From NCBI RefSeq assembly GCF_008122205.1, contig NZ_PHNJ01000017.1, positions 1-64,000 of the forward strand: a DNA stretch of 64,000 bases, written 5' to 3'. The notes under the pieces were generated by a model that saw only the letters and a program-made list of their open reading frames with translations, had not been told where the DNA came from and searched no databases. Positions 33,700 through 43,554 of this stretch are shown here, one piece after another. The position numbers and the translations under genes were made by a program. The stretch is from Natronococcus pandeyae (GTDB taxonomy: Archaea > Halobacteriota > Halobacteria > Halobacteriales > Natrialbaceae). Each line of letters opens with the position of its first letter. The stretch's first letter is position 1.

Positions 33700-34067
33700 C
33701 GGAGTTGCGGCGATCGAGGCGATCCGGGTTCGGCCGAGCGGTCGTCTCGGGGCGGGACCAGCCTACCGGACTGGGAGCTTCCACCGTAGCCGATTCGCAG
33801 GGTTTCGTGCGATCGAATCGGCCCTCTCGAGACCCGACCTCACGCATCGACGACTTGTTCACCTTGCGACAACTCCACATTTAATCGCCGTGGGAAACGG
33901 CAACGCGATATTTTCTCTCGAAACGTATTACAGTCATACAGTCGTAACGGAGCCAAAAGAGAGAGACGAGAAACGGTCACTCCGCTGGATGTAATCAGCT
34001 ACTACTGGCTTCCGTGGAGATCGACTCTCCAAGTAACCGTTCTTTGAACCGATCGGTAACTCATAGG
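33700..34067. other. Intergenic region, convergent, nothing recognised
   Basis: A 368 bp stretch between two convergent genes (the membrane protein and methionine adenosyltransferase). The right third is AT-rich, with CATACAGTCGTAACGG and several short T runs that could serve transcription termination. No coding signal is seen. Confidence 0.4.
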
Positions 34068-35252
34068 TTACCCGGAGTAGTCAGGAATGATCTCCAAGAA
34101 CGATCCGATGTCCTCCCCGAGTATTTGCTCGGTCGCGTCCTCCGTCCGATCGACCTCCTCCCGAACGATCGTCTCGACGGCATCGGTGGCTCGAGTCGAC
34201 GTTTTCACGTCGACCGCACGAGGCTGTCCGACGGGGGTTCCGATTTCGGATAGCAGCAGGACTTCGGCAAAGTCCGCGGAGAGGTCGGTAGCGATCCGAT
34301 CAGCGGTTCGAGTTGCGACGACGTTATACAATTTGCCGACGTGAGTGACCGGATTCTTTCCAGCCGTCGCCTCGATGCTCATCGGCCGGTGGGGCGTAAT
34401 CAACCCGTTGATTCGATTTCCACGACCGACGCCGCCGTCGTCTCCACTCTCGGCGGATAATCCGGTCTCGGAAATGCATACGTCCCCCTCGTCCGGATCG
34501 TCCGCCGCGTTCACGTCGATACGAACGTCTCGATCCGTTCGGGAGCGCACGTGCGAGTCGACGAGTCGTCGAATCTCCTCCTTCACGGCGAGGTACTCGT
34601 CGATATCTGCGACCTTCGAAGAGAGGATCGCCGTCGCGACGATTACGTGGAGTTCATCGGACGTCCGCGAGGCCATGATCTTGACGTCCTTTCCGGCCGC
34701 GTCGATCTCTTGCCATATCCGCGGCTCCAGCGTCTTGACGATCCGTTCCGTCTCCGAGAGCGGCGCGTACCCGACGCCGACGCTCGTATCGTTGGCGAGT
34801 ACGTGTTCTCGTTCGAATAGCGCTCGAAGATCGCTCGACGTCTCGTTGAGATCGGCCGTGATCTCGACGAAGTCCATCGGTAAGCGGTCGAAGTGCGACT
34901 CGAGATAATCGGAGGCGGCACCCCGGGCGATATCGTTCACGGGAATAGTCGTCCCGTTCACGCGTGTCGTGGCCTGTCCGCCGAGGTGAACGGAAATCAG
35001 TTCGGTGAGCTCACCGCCGCCGAAGCGTGGCGTCGTATCGCCGGCGATGAGTAGCACGCTGTCGGTGTTGTGATGCAGGATGTGACCGACAGCCTCCCGA
35101 TACCGGCGCGAGAGGGCGCGCGAAATCGCTTCCGCGATTCCATCGCAGATCGTGTCGGGATGGCCGATCCCCCTCCGTTCGACGAATTCCGACGGCCGAG
35201 ACTGTATCGGATCTTCGTCCACCGACGCGATATTCACCGGATATTCGCTCAT
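34068..35252 (-). CDS. mat: Archaeal-type S-adenosylmethionine synthetase
   Basis: A 394-residue enzyme making SAM from methionine and ATP, of the archaeal MAT family. Landmarks are ERRGIGHPDTICDGIAEAIS near residue 26, a Gly-rich GDTTPRFGGGEL near 72, and the VGRGNRINGLITPHRPMSIE and GKNPVTHVGKLYN blocks near 270-300. Length is normal for the family. It is transcribed alone; no methionine-cycle gene is adjacent. Confidence 0.94.
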   Translation of the reverse strand: MSEYPVNIASVDEDPIQSRPSEFVERRGIGHPDTICDGIAEAISRALSRRYREAVGHILHHNTDSVLLIAGDTTPRFGGGELTELISVHLGGQATTRVNGTTIPVNDIARGAASDYLESHFDRLPMDFVEITADLNETSSDLRALFEREHVLANDTSVGVGYAPLSETERIVKTLEPRIWQEIDAAGKDVKIMASRTSDELHVIVATAILSSKVADIDEYLAVKEEIRRLVDSHVRSRTDRDVRIDVNAADDPDEGDVCISETGLSAESGDDGGVGRGNRINGLITPHRPMSIEATAGKNPVTHVGKLYNVVATRTADRIATDLSADFAEVLLLSEIGTPVGQPRAVDVKTSTRATDAVETIVREEVDRTEDATEQILGEDIGSFLEIIPDYSG

Positions 35253-35555
35253 GGGTTGTCAAACGGGACCATTTACCTTCCCCGAGCGTCCGGTTAGAGA
35301 GGTTGACCATCGCGTCAGAGATGAGGTCTACGGGAGCGAGAGCCACGCGAGATGTATGGTCGAGGACGAATCGACGAGACCAAGTCCCGTCTTTGGCTCG
35401 TGCTTTCGATTACTGGTCCAGCCGTTCGCTTCGTCGTCCTGGAGACGAATACGCATCCGGATGTCGAGACCGTCCGCTCGCATTAGCCGCTACTGGCGGA
35501 CGAACGAAACCGCCGATTCTATCGCCATCACGGCAGTTTGACGAGACGGCGTAGA
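35253..35555. other. Intergenic region upstream of the SAM synthetase gene
   Basis: About 300 bp between glycerol dehydrogenase and methionine adenosyltransferase, both on the minus strand. It must contain the promoter of the latter; read on the minus strand GGTAAATGG at about 35269-35277 is the best AT-rich element. No SAM riboswitch-like fold was recognised by eye. Confidence 0.4.
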
Positions 35556-36650
35556 CTACTCGAGCCGGCGGCCGATCGCATCAGCACCGACGAGCGAGTC
35601 GCGAACGTCGTCCGGCGTCACCGGGACGGGCTCGTTGTGAATCGTCTCCTCCTCGGCACAGGCTGCCTCCGCGACGACCGCGAGGTCCTCGGTGGAGGGG
35701 TCCTCGAGACCGATCTCGGCGAGCGTCGTCGGAAGCCCGACCGCGTTCGCGAAGCCGGCGACATCCTCGACGAACGCGTCCTCACGTCCCTCGAGTACGA
35801 GCTGTGCCAGCGTCCCGATAGTGACTTTTTCGCCGTGTGTCGCCTCGTGCGTCGCCTCGAGCTGGGTCAGCCCGTTGTGGATCGCGTGGGCCGCAGCCAG
35901 GCCGCCGCTTTCGAAGCCGAGGCCGCTGAGCAGCGTATTCGCCTCGACGACGGCTTCGACGCTCTCGGTGACGGCGTCTCGTTCGACGGCCTCGACCGCC
36001 GATCGGCCGTGGTCGCGCAGCGTCGTGTACGCGAGCTTCGCGATCTCCTGTGCCGTTCGCGTCGATCGCGTCCCGAATATCGTCGTCGCGCCGGATCGAT
36101 ACGCGGCGTCGGCCTCGAACCACGTCGCCAGCGCGTCGCCGATCCCGCCCCGAAAGAGGCGAGTCGGTGCGCTGGCGATGACCTCGGTGTCGATCAACAC
36201 GAGTTCCGGATGCCGTTCGTAAACGTGGAATTCGACGAACTCGCCCGCCTCGGTGTAGATAACCGCGACCGAACTCGTCGGTGCGTCCGTTGAGGCGACG
36301 GTCGGCAACGAGACGAGCGCGCCGTCGGTGTGCTCGCGAGCGGCTCTCGCCGTATCGATCGCTTTCCCGCCACCCATCCCGACGATGACGTCGGCGTCGT
36401 GGTCGGCGTGCACGTCGGCGACGCGCTCGATCTCTCGTTCGGAACACTCGCCCCGGAACTCCTCGAGTGCGACCTCGAGCCCGGCGGCCTCGAGACTGTC
36501 GCGAACGCGGTCGCCGAAGAGGTCGAGTACGAGTTCGTCGGCGAGGACGACGACCGTCTCCCCGAGCGGTTCGGCGTGCGTTCCGAGATCGTCGATGACG
36601 TTCCGTCCCTGTACGTACCCTGCCGGAGATCTGAATATCTGTGTCGTCAC
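35556..36650 (-). CDS. gldA: NAD-dependent glycerol dehydrogenase (GldA-like)
   Basis: A 364-residue iron-type alcohol dehydrogenase of the GldA group, interconverting glycerol and dihydroxyacetone. The dinucleotide motif is VIGVGGGK-like (IVGMGGGKAIDTAR near residue 90); SLPTVASTDAPTSSVAV follows near 115; metal ligands lie in GGIGDALATW, AHAIHNGL and THGEKV. Glycerol-1-phosphate dehydrogenase of archaeal lipid synthesis is related, but the TVASTDAP block fits GldA. Glycerol is abundant in hypersaline water as an algal osmolyte. Confidence 0.87.
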   Translation of the reverse strand: MTTQIFRSPAGYVQGRNVIDDLGTHAEPLGETVVVLADELVLDLFGDRVRDSLEAAGLEVALEEFRGECSEREIERVADVHADHDADVIVGMGGGKAIDTARAAREHTDGALVSLPTVASTDAPTSSVAVIYTEAGEFVEFHVYERHPELVLIDTEVIASAPTRLFRGGIGDALATWFEADAAYRSGATTIFGTRSTRTAQEIAKLAYTTLRDHGRSAVEAVERDAVTESVEAVVEANTLLSGLGFESGGLAAAHAIHNGLTQLEATHEATHGEKVTIGTLAQLVLEGREDAFVEDVAGFANAVGLPTTLAEIGLEDPSTEDLAVVAEAACAEEETIHNEPVPVTPDDVRDSLVGADAIGRRLE

Positions 36651-36747
36651 GTGTGGTCACCGTCCGGATGGTGATCGATCCGGACACCCGTCGTACACCT
36701 GCGGTCGACATATATCCCATCCTGTGTGAACGTCTGTCATTCGATTT

Positions 36748-37704
36748 TCACAGCGTGAGCGCGTTGGACGATTCCACGTACATCGAGAGACACCGTTCGC
36801 GAACGCCGATCTCGAGCGTCGCCGCGGCTAGCAGTTCGCCGTCGAGGCTAAACGCCACGGGTTCGTCTTCGAGTCCCTCGATCGACAGCGCCGACGCCTC
36901 GATCCGGGTGACGGGCGTCAACTCTCCCTCCAAAAGCTTCGAGATCATCCCCTCGTTGAACGACTCGATCGACGGCCGCTCCTCGAGAATCGTCACCTCG
37001 AGCAGGCCGTCGGTGACGGTCGAGCGGTCCCGACGGCCGACGTTCGGCAGCCGGAACGCGTTGCCGACCAGGACCAGCAGCGCACTGCCGCGCCACTCTT
37101 CGGTCGAACTGCCGGCTGACTCGCCCTGCTCGATCGTCACCCGGAGCGGAACTCCCTCGTATTCGGGAAGCAACCGGAGCGTCGTCAGCACGTACGCGAA
37201 CACGCCGAGCCGTCGTTTCAGTTCGCCCGGCGTCGCCGTGTTCGCTTCGGCCGAGAGGCCGGCCAGACAGGTGTTCACGAAGGGGCGCCCATCGACGAAC
37301 CCGACGTCGATCCGCCGGCGGACCCCGCCGTCGAGCACCTCGAACGCGCTGTCGACGTCGTCGACGCCGAGACTCCGCGCGAAGAGGTTGGCGGTCCCTG
37401 TCGGGATCACCGCCAGATCGACCGCCTCGAGCGTGTCCGCGTCGGCAAGTCCGGAGACGACCTCGTTGACCGTTCCGTCACCGCCGGCGACCGCTAACAG
37501 CGGGACGTCTTCGGCCGCCGCGTCGCGAGCGAATTCTCTCGCGTCACCCGCTGCTTCCGTCTCGCGAACGTCGAAGCCGCGCTCGAGCGCTCGCGATCGG
37601 ATCGCGGGAGCGTGATCGCCAGACCCGCTTACAGGGTTGCAGATGAGCACTCGGTCGGGACCGTCGGCGGAGCCGGGGTGTCGTTCGTCAGTCCGTCGAT
37701 TCAT
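36748..37704 (-). CDS. Diacylglycerol kinase-family lipid kinase
   Basis: A 318-residue YegS/DgkB-type kinase. RVLICNPVSGSGDHA (about residues 18-32) and the active-site loop LLAVAGGDGTVNEVVSGL (about 74-91) are the catalytic domain signatures; IPTGTANLFARSLGV follows. The C-terminal beta domain ends with FSLDGELLA. Such kinases phosphorylate diacylglycerol, sphingoid bases or polyprenols; in an archaeon the acceptor is an ether lipid or isoprenoid, which is inference. It is downstream of no obvious partner. Confidence 0.85.
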   Translation of the reverse strand: MNRRTDERHPGSADGPDRVLICNPVSGSGDHAPAIRSRALERGFDVRETEAAGDAREFARDAAAEDVPLLAVAGGDGTVNEVVSGLADADTLEAVDLAVIPTGTANLFARSLGVDDVDSAFEVLDGGVRRRIDVGFVDGRPFVNTCLAGLSAEANTATPGELKRRLGVFAYVLTTLRLLPEYEGVPLRVTIEQGESAGSSTEEWRGSALLVLVGNAFRLPNVGRRDRSTVTDGLLEVTILEERPSIESFNEGMISKLLEGELTPVTRIEASALSIEGLEDEPVAFSLDGELLAAATLEIGVRERCLSMYVESSNALTL

Positions 37705-37845
37705 GCTGGGTAATCGAACTCGAGTCGCGACCGGATGTCATAATTTGGTGCATCGTCTCGGACGAAAGCGGCTGCGCTGTCGGAACGTCACGTACCCGTT
37801 CGTTTCGGTCCAGAAGGCCCAGTGAGCACGGCAGACGGGTAGATC

Positions 37846-38307
37846 TCACTCAGACGGCCGAACCGTGAGAACGGGAACGGGAGACGTCCGGACGACCCGT
37901 TCAGCGATGCTCCCGATCAAGACGTGGTCGAGTCCGGTCCGACCGTGGGTCCCCATCACGATCATATCGACGTCGTTTTCCAGCGCGTACTCGTTGATCG
38001 TTTCGTGCGGAATGCCCAGTTCGACGGCAGTCACTACGTCGACACCCATGCGTTCGGCTTCGTCCACGACTTGGTCGACGGATTTCTCCGCTTCCTGTTC
38101 CGCGTTTACGCGGAGCTGATCGCGCTTCAGTGTAGCCGATCCCTCGACTACCGAAAGCGCGTGAACCGTCGCATCGAGAGCGGCAGCGATCTCGATCCCG
38201 CGTTCGGCTGCCTGTTGCGATTCGTTGCTCCCGTCCGTCGGAACGAGGATGTCCTGATAGTTTTCGCGGGCACTGCTGTTGCCCTGTTCGGCATCTTCGC
38301 TTGTCAT
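37846..38307 (-). CDS. Universal stress protein UspA family
   Basis: A 153-residue UspA with a 15-residue hydrophilic N-terminal extension, then YQDILVPTDGSNESQQAA. The ATP motif GTHGRTGLDHVLIGS is canonical, followed by RVVRTSPVPVLTVR. Of the single-domain copies in this window this is one of the most typical. CTTTTAG, read on the minus strand at about 38344-38350, is a possible TATA element. Confidence 0.9.
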   Translation of the reverse strand: MTSEDAEQGNSSARENYQDILVPTDGSNESQQAAERGIEIAAALDATVHALSVVEGSATLKRDQLRVNAEQEAEKSVDQVVDEAERMGVDVVTAVELGIPHETINEYALENDVDMIVMGTHGRTGLDHVLIGSIAERVVRTSPVPVLTVRPSE

Positions 38308-38705
38308 ACTTTCACCCCATCATCGGATAACGACGCGACTGGTCTAAAAGGGATAGGGAGCCACGAGCGATCCGGATAAGGCGCCGGCGAGTTCGTGGGC
38401 GGTAGATGCGTATCGAGACCAGGAGGGACCGGGCGTTCGCTCGTATGTCGGCGAAGACGCACCAATTCCTTCTCCACGAGGACTCCAGTACAAAACCGAT
38501 AGTAGCCAACGTTGGCTGGCTGGTCGTTCGGGATCCGGACGTCGGAGCCGGCAAACGAGAAGATTGACGCCCCGACGAGGGCGTTGTGACGGCCACGATT
38601 TGACGCGGTTTCCACCCGGACGAGCCGTCTTTCGTCCCCGTCTCTCGCGATCTCACATCCCCGCAACTGATACCATCGTCGTCGTTGTACCAACGGGTAC
38701 GGACG
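38308..38705. other. Divergent intergenic region between UspA and treT
   Basis: About 400 bp holding two divergent promoters. The left side has the CTAAAAG element of the UspA gene. The treT side shows no strong TATA sequence. No protein-like frame was recognised. Confidence 0.4.
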
Positions 38706-39950
38706 ATGCACGCTCCATCACTCCCGGATCGATCGATCGAGACGTACGCTGACGTGACCGGGCGCGACCGACTCGAGCGGCTCCGGTCGCTTGCCGACGC
38801 CCTGGGAGACGTCCGGATCCTCCACGTCAATTCGACCGCGACCGGCGGCGGCGTCGCGGAACTGCTCCGATCGATCGTGCCGGTGTGCAACGATCTCGGC
38901 ATCGACACCGACTGGCTCGTCATGGACGCCAGCGACGACTTCTTCGAGGTGACCAAGGCGATCCACAACGGGCTCCAGGGTGAGGGAATCGAGTTGACCG
39001 AGGAGATGAAAGCGACCTACCGGGCAGTGAACGATCGAAACGCAGCCGAGATCGAGGACGAGTACGATATCGTCGTGATCCACGATCCGCAACCGCTGGG
39101 GCTGCTCGATCGGCTCGAGAAGACGGTGCCGAACGCGCCGATCGTCTGGCGCTGTCACGTCGACCTCACCGAGCCGGACGACGAGTACCTCGCGTTCGTT
39201 TCCGAGTACACGAGGCGGGTCGATCACGCGATCTTCAGCCGGTCGGCGTACGCAGACGAGATCGACGTTCCGACCACGAGCATCGTGTACCCCTCGATCG
39301 ATCCGCTAACGGAGAAAAATCGCTCGCTCGACGAGGAGACGATGGCGGCCGAATGCGATCACTTGGATCCCCTCTCGTTCGAGGCACCAGTCGTCACGCA
39401 GGTCTCCCGGTTCGACCCGTGGAAGGACCAGTTCGGCACCCTGGACGCGTACCGGCGCGCTCGCGAGGAGGTCCCGAATCTCCAGCTGGTACTGGCCGGC
39501 GGGATGGCCGGCGACGATCCGGAGGGGCTCGAGTTGTACGAACGAGTCGCCGCGGAGGCGGTCGACGATCCGAACGTACACGTGCTGACCGATCTCCCGG
39601 ACGCTACGGTAAACGTCCTGCAGCGTCGCTCGGACGTCGTCGTACAGAAGTCGCTGCGCGAGGGGTTCGGACTGGTCGTCTCGGAGGCCCTCTGGAAACG
39701 CACGCCGGTCGTCGGCTCGAGCGTCGGGGGCATCCCGCTGCAGGTCGAAGACGGGCGGAACGGCTATCTCGTCGAGCCGGACGACACGGCGGGCGCCGCG
39801 GATCGCGTCGTCGACCTGCTCGAGGACGAGGACCGTCGAACGGCGTTCGGAGCGAACGGTCGGGAGCACGTTCGCGAACGATTTCTGCTTCCACGTCAGC
39901 TCGCAGACCTCCTCGACATCTTCGTCGAGGTTTTGAACATCGATTCCTGA
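38706..39950 (+). CDS. treT: Trehalose glycosyltransferring synthase (TreT-like, GT4)
   Basis: A 414-residue retaining glycosyltransferase. It matches TreT, which makes trehalose from NDP-glucose and glucose: STATGGGVAELLRSIVP near residue 45, FFEVTKAIHNGLQG near 82, VVIHDPQPLGLL near 125, and the GT4 donor site QKSLREGFGLVVSEALW near 319. Trehalose is a compatible solute and stress protectant. ATG at 38706 gives the family length. It stands between two UspA genes. Confidence 0.85.
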   Translation: MHAPSLPDRSIETYADVTGRDRLERLRSLADALGDVRILHVNSTATGGGVAELLRSIVPVCNDLGIDTDWLVMDASDDFFEVTKAIHNGLQGEGIELTEEMKATYRAVNDRNAAEIEDEYDIVVIHDPQPLGLLDRLEKTVPNAPIVWRCHVDLTEPDDEYLAFVSEYTRRVDHAIFSRSAYADEIDVPTTSIVYPSIDPLTEKNRSLDEETMAAECDHLDPLSFEAPVVTQVSRFDPWKDQFGTLDAYRRAREEVPNLQLVLAGGMAGDDPEGLELYERVAAEAVDDPNVHVLTDLPDATVNVLQRRSDVVVQKSLREGFGLVVSEALWKRTPVVGSSVGGIPLQVEDGRNGYLVEPDDTAGAADRVVDLLEDEDRRTAFGANGREHVRERFLLPRQLADLLDIFVEVLNIDS

Positions 39951-40109
39951 CCGCCACGGAAAGCGCAATACCGGGCAACGGAAAGCTGACGCCGGACGGA
40001 CGGACGGTCGTCGGTGACTGACGATCCGAATGCCACACCGCACGTTCGAGGTGGCGACGGTCGACGGCCCCACACCATTATCCGCTGCGACGGTGAAGGG
40101 AGTACTCCC

Positions 40110-41006
40110 ATGAGCCGGTTCATCGACTCGATACTGATACCGACGGACGACAGCGACGGGGCCCTCGCCGGGGCAAAACTGGGGATCGCGCTCGCATCGC
40201 GGGTCGACGCCGACGTGCACGTCCTCTCGATCGTCCCTGCGCAGGACGACGAGCCGGCCGATGCCGACGACGTGCTGTTCGCGCACCTCGAAAAGGAGGC
40301 GGAGGAGGCGGTCGAAACCGTCGCGGAGATGGTCCGTTCGTCCGACGAGGAGCGAAACGTCACGACCGCGGTCAGGCGGGGGACTCCGTTCCAGTCGATC
40401 AGGGAGTACGCCAACCGGCGCGAAATAGACGTCATCGCGATGGGGACGAAAGGTCGGACGGGGCTCGACAGGTTCCTCCTCGGTAGTGTCACCGAGAACG
40501 TGCTCCGGACGGCGCGAACGCCCGTGCTCGCCGTGCCCCCGAACGCCGCCGTTTCTGCGATCGACGAGGTCGCGTTCGAACGACTGCTGCTGCCGACCGA
40601 CGGCAGCGACGGCGCCGTGATCGCGACCGAGTGGGGAATCGCACTTGCGACCCACCTGGAATCGGAGATAAACACCATCTACGCCGTCGATACGAGCCCC
40701 TTCTCCGAGATTCAGGAGCCTGGCGATGTCCTCGACGAACTCGAACACCGGGGCAGAGAAGCGATCGAAACCGTACAGGACCATGCCGAAGACGCTGGCG
40801 TCACCGTCTCCGGATCGATCGCGAGCGGTTCTCCGGCGAACGTGATCCTCACGTACGCGACCGACCACGACGTCGATCTGATCGTCATGGGAACCCACGG
40901 CCAGACGGGGGTCGGGCAGTGGTTTCTCGGGAGCGTCACCGAAAACGTCGTCCGCCAGGCCGACGTGCCGGTGTTTTGTGTCCCGGTCAGCTCCGAGTCG
41001 CCGTGA
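40110..41006 (+). CDS. Tandem-domain universal stress protein
   Basis: A 298-residue protein with two UspA domains (about 1-145 and 150-298). Each has its own opening, SILIPTDDSDGALAG and RLLLPTDGSDGAVIA, and its own canonical ATP motif, GTKGRTGLDRFLLGS and GTHGQTGVGQWFLGS. Intramolecular pairing would mimic the UspA dimer. ATG at 40110 follows a possible TATA (CATTATCC at about 40074-40081). An upstream in-frame start would add a low-complexity leader. Confidence 0.9.
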   Translation: MSRFIDSILIPTDDSDGALAGAKLGIALASRVDADVHVLSIVPAQDDEPADADDVLFAHLEKEAEEAVETVAEMVRSSDEERNVTTAVRRGTPFQSIREYANRREIDVIAMGTKGRTGLDRFLLGSVTENVLRTARTPVLAVPPNAAVSAIDEVAFERLLLPTDGSDGAVIATEWGIALATHLESEINTIYAVDTSPFSEIQEPGDVLDELEHRGREAIETVQDHAEDAGVTVSGSIASGSPANVILTYATDHDVDLIVMGTHGQTGVGQWFLGSVTENVVRQADVPVFCVPVSSESP

Positions 41007-41164
41007 CCTCCAATCGGTCGCGGGCGGCGTCTCGTCGATCGAAAGGGGTCGACCATCCCTCCAGCGGCGAACACGGCACCGTAACTTTCCCACAGACCCG
41101 CGAACGAGTCGTTCGGCGGTCGTTCATCCAGGACAACGAATCAATGATGTGCGAAACAACGATC

Positions 41165-42139
41165 TCACTCGAGCGAACCGTCCGGAATCCGAGTGTACGC
41201 CCCGATCATCGCGTCGCGAAGGTCGAGGCCGCCGAGGGTAGCACCTTCGTCGATAACGGAGTCGCGCACAGTCGTCGATTCGACCGTCGCGTCTGGAAAG
41301 ATCACCGCTCGCTCGACATCGGTATCGACGAGCCTCGCCTCGGGCATCACGTGAACGTTACTCCCGATCGTCGCGTTCTCGAGCGACGCCGTTTCGGCGA
41401 TCCGCGACTCGTCGCCGAGGTACCAGGCGACGGCGTCGAGGTAACTCTCCCGAGTGCCGATGTCGAACCAGGTCCCCGTGAACGTGTACGCGTACGTCGG
41501 TTCCCGAGACTGGAGCCACTGAACGAACCAGCCAGGTTCGTCCGGATCGTTCCCCGCCTCGAGATACGTCGAGAACAGGGACAGCGTCTCTCGAGGGAAG
41601 GCATAGCAGCCGACGGAAACGCGCGTTCCCTCCGGTTCATCGGGTTTTTCCTGGAAGTCGACCACGCGATCGTCCTCGAGGTCGACTACTCCGTACGATG
41701 TGGCCCGATCCGGGGAACCGACGTCGTAGACGGCGACCGTCGGCGCTTCCCGTCGATCGAAAAAGTCGAGAAACGTACCGATAGCGAAATCGAAGAGATT
41801 GTCGCCGGCGATCACGAGCAGATCGTCGTCGATCCCTTCGCGATCGATCAGTTCCCCGAGAGCACCGACGACGCCGAACTTTTCGTCTTCTTCGCGCGTT
41901 TCTTCGACCGACAGGCGAGGTTTGTCGTACGCGCTGTCTTCCAGATGCGCTTCGAAGTCGGCGGCGAACCGTTCGTTGGTGCTGACGTATACCGCTTCGA
42001 TTCTATCCTCCGTCTCGAGTTCGGCGTAGATCCGATCGATGACGGTGGTATCCCCGAGCGGGAGGAACATCTTCGGCCGGTGTCTCGTGATCGGCCACAG
42101 TCGAGTCGCGTACCCGCCGGCAAGTACGACGGCTTTCAT
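41165..42139 (-). CDS. Sugar-1-phosphate nucleotidyltransferase
   Basis: A 324-residue enzyme with the nucleotidyltransferase start VVLAGGYATRLWPIT and K23 (PKMFLPLGD), then VIAGDNLFDF near residue 107, a FQEKPDEP motif near 163 and a C-terminal left-handed beta-helix (residues about 245-324). It activates a sugar 1-phosphate with UTP or dTTP, giving donors for glycosylation. The exact sugar is not readable. TreT and a family 2 glycosyltransferase nearby could use its product. Confidence 0.85.
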   Translation of the reverse strand: MKAVVLAGGYATRLWPITRHRPKMFLPLGDTTVIDRIYAELETEDRIEAVYVSTNERFAADFEAHLEDSAYDKPRLSVEETREEDEKFGVVGALGELIDREGIDDDLLVIAGDNLFDFAIGTFLDFFDRREAPTVAVYDVGSPDRATSYGVVDLEDDRVVDFQEKPDEPEGTRVSVGCYAFPRETLSLFSTYLEAGNDPDEPGWFVQWLQSREPTYAYTFTGTWFDIGTRESYLDAVAWYLGDESRIAETASLENATIGSNVHVMPEARLVDTDVERAVIFPDATVESTTVRDSVIDEGATLGGLDLRDAMIGAYTRIPDGSLE

Positions 42140-42648
42140 CGATTCGGATCCCCGTTGAAGAGCGTTCGTTCGTCTCCGTCTCGACGGCCACCCACCGCCG
42201 GCCGAGCGGTGAATCGACGAAGCGATTGCTCACGCCTGTGTCGGTCGCGAGCACGGGGAGGAAGGATCGCTATCGAATCCTCGAACCGCCGGCGCGACCG
42301 TCCGCCCCGTTGCTCGAGCCCAGTAAACGGATTTCGATTCGTGCTCATATGTATTCGGGATAGGTCCCACCCATTGCCTCCCACGACGCCGATGGTAAAC
42401 CTTTCATCGAGAGCGGCCGGCTCGAGCGGTCGGCTACAACTCGTCCGCACGTCAGATATCGTGACGCCGAGTCGGAGAATCGTGCCAGCGGATACCGGTC
42501 GAAGCCCGGGAGTAGAGCGTATATCGCCGCGTGAACCGGACGTCTCGGCGAACCTCCAGCCGAATCCGGCCAGCATTCGTATCGATTCCGCTACCAGGGT
42601 TTTATCAAGCGATCCGTCGACGAATACACTCCGCTATCGGTGATCAGA
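42140..42648. promoter_or_regulatory. Divergent promoter region between nucleotidyltransferase and glycosyltransferase
   Basis: A 509 bp gap with no supported gene. At the right end GGTTTTATCAAG (42597-42608) is about 45 nt before the glycosyltransferase ATG and may be its TATA element. The remainder has open frames only of non-haloarchaeal composition. Confidence 0.4.
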
Positions 42649-43554
42649 ATGGCGAGTATCATTCTCCCGACGTTCGAATGGACGACCTCGTGCGAACAGC
42701 TGGCACGCCAGCTCGAGCCCGACGACGAACTCCTGGTGATCTGTGACAGCGACGACGATCCGATCGCGAGCGTCGACCTCCCTGACGAGGCGGAGCTTCT
42801 CGTCGCGGGCGAACCGGACGGCTGTTCGGGGAAAGCGAACGCCGTCGCCCTCGGGCTTGAGCACGCGTCCCAGGACCGGATCGTTCTGACCGACGACGAC
42901 GTCGACCGGGACGACGAGTGGCTGGCGACGATCAAACGACTCGGCGAAGAACACGGGACGGTGACAGCGATTCCGGTCTTCCGCAGCGAGGGATACCCGT
43001 TCAAACTGTTCGAACCGCTGTGTCTTGTCGTCGGGTCGTTCGTCGTCGATCGAACCAACTGGTTGCTGTGGGGCGGCGGCGTCACGTTCGATCGACGGGA
43101 GATCGACCTCGAGGCCTACGTCGAAGACCTGCGACGGACCGTCTCGGACGACGCGTTGCTGGCCGAATACGTCGACGAAATCGTCGCGCCACGAGAACTC
43201 GTCAGCGAGGTCAGGGTACCGGGCGGGCCCCGCGTGACGTTCGAGCGGATCACCCGGTTCGTCAAGATCTTTTACCGGTTCGATCCGATCCGGACGCTAT
43301 CGACGCTCGCGGTATTTCTCGCTGTCATCGCCGTCGGACTGTTCTTCCCGGTCGCCGTCGCCGTCGGCGTGACCGCCTTCGCGTACACCCGCTACCGGGC
43401 GCTCGGGGTCGAACGGTGGACGTGGTTGTTCGCAGTTCCGTCACTCGTCCTTGCTCCCGTCTTCGGCATCACTGGCATCGTTCGACCGACGTTCGTCTGG
43501 GGCGGTCGGCGCTATCGGTGGGACGACACGTTCGACGTGACCGTTATCGACTGA
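42649..43554 (+). CDS. Family 2 glycosyltransferase with C-terminal membrane segments
   Basis: A 301-residue protein. The N-terminal GT-A domain has SIILPTFEWTTSCEQL, GEPDGCSGKANAVALGL and the metal-binding VLTDDDVDRDDEW (about residues 83-95). Two to three hydrophobic segments follow (about 215-265), so the enzyme is membrane-bound with a cytoplasmic catalytic domain. It probably makes a lipid-linked or surface glycan. ATG at 42649 is used; an in-frame GTG lies three codons earlier. Confidence 0.8.
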   Translation: MASIILPTFEWTTSCEQLARQLEPDDELLVICDSDDDPIASVDLPDEAELLVAGEPDGCSGKANAVALGLEHASQDRIVLTDDDVDRDDEWLATIKRLGEEHGTVTAIPVFRSEGYPFKLFEPLCLVVGSFVVDRTNWLLWGGGVTFDRREIDLEAYVEDLRRTVSDDALLAEYVDEIVAPRELVSEVRVPGGPRVTFERITRFVKIFYRFDPIRTLSTLAVFLAVIAVGLFFPVAVAVGVTAFAYTRYRALGVERWTWLFAVPSLVLAPVFGITGIVRPTFVWGGRRYRWDDTFDVTVID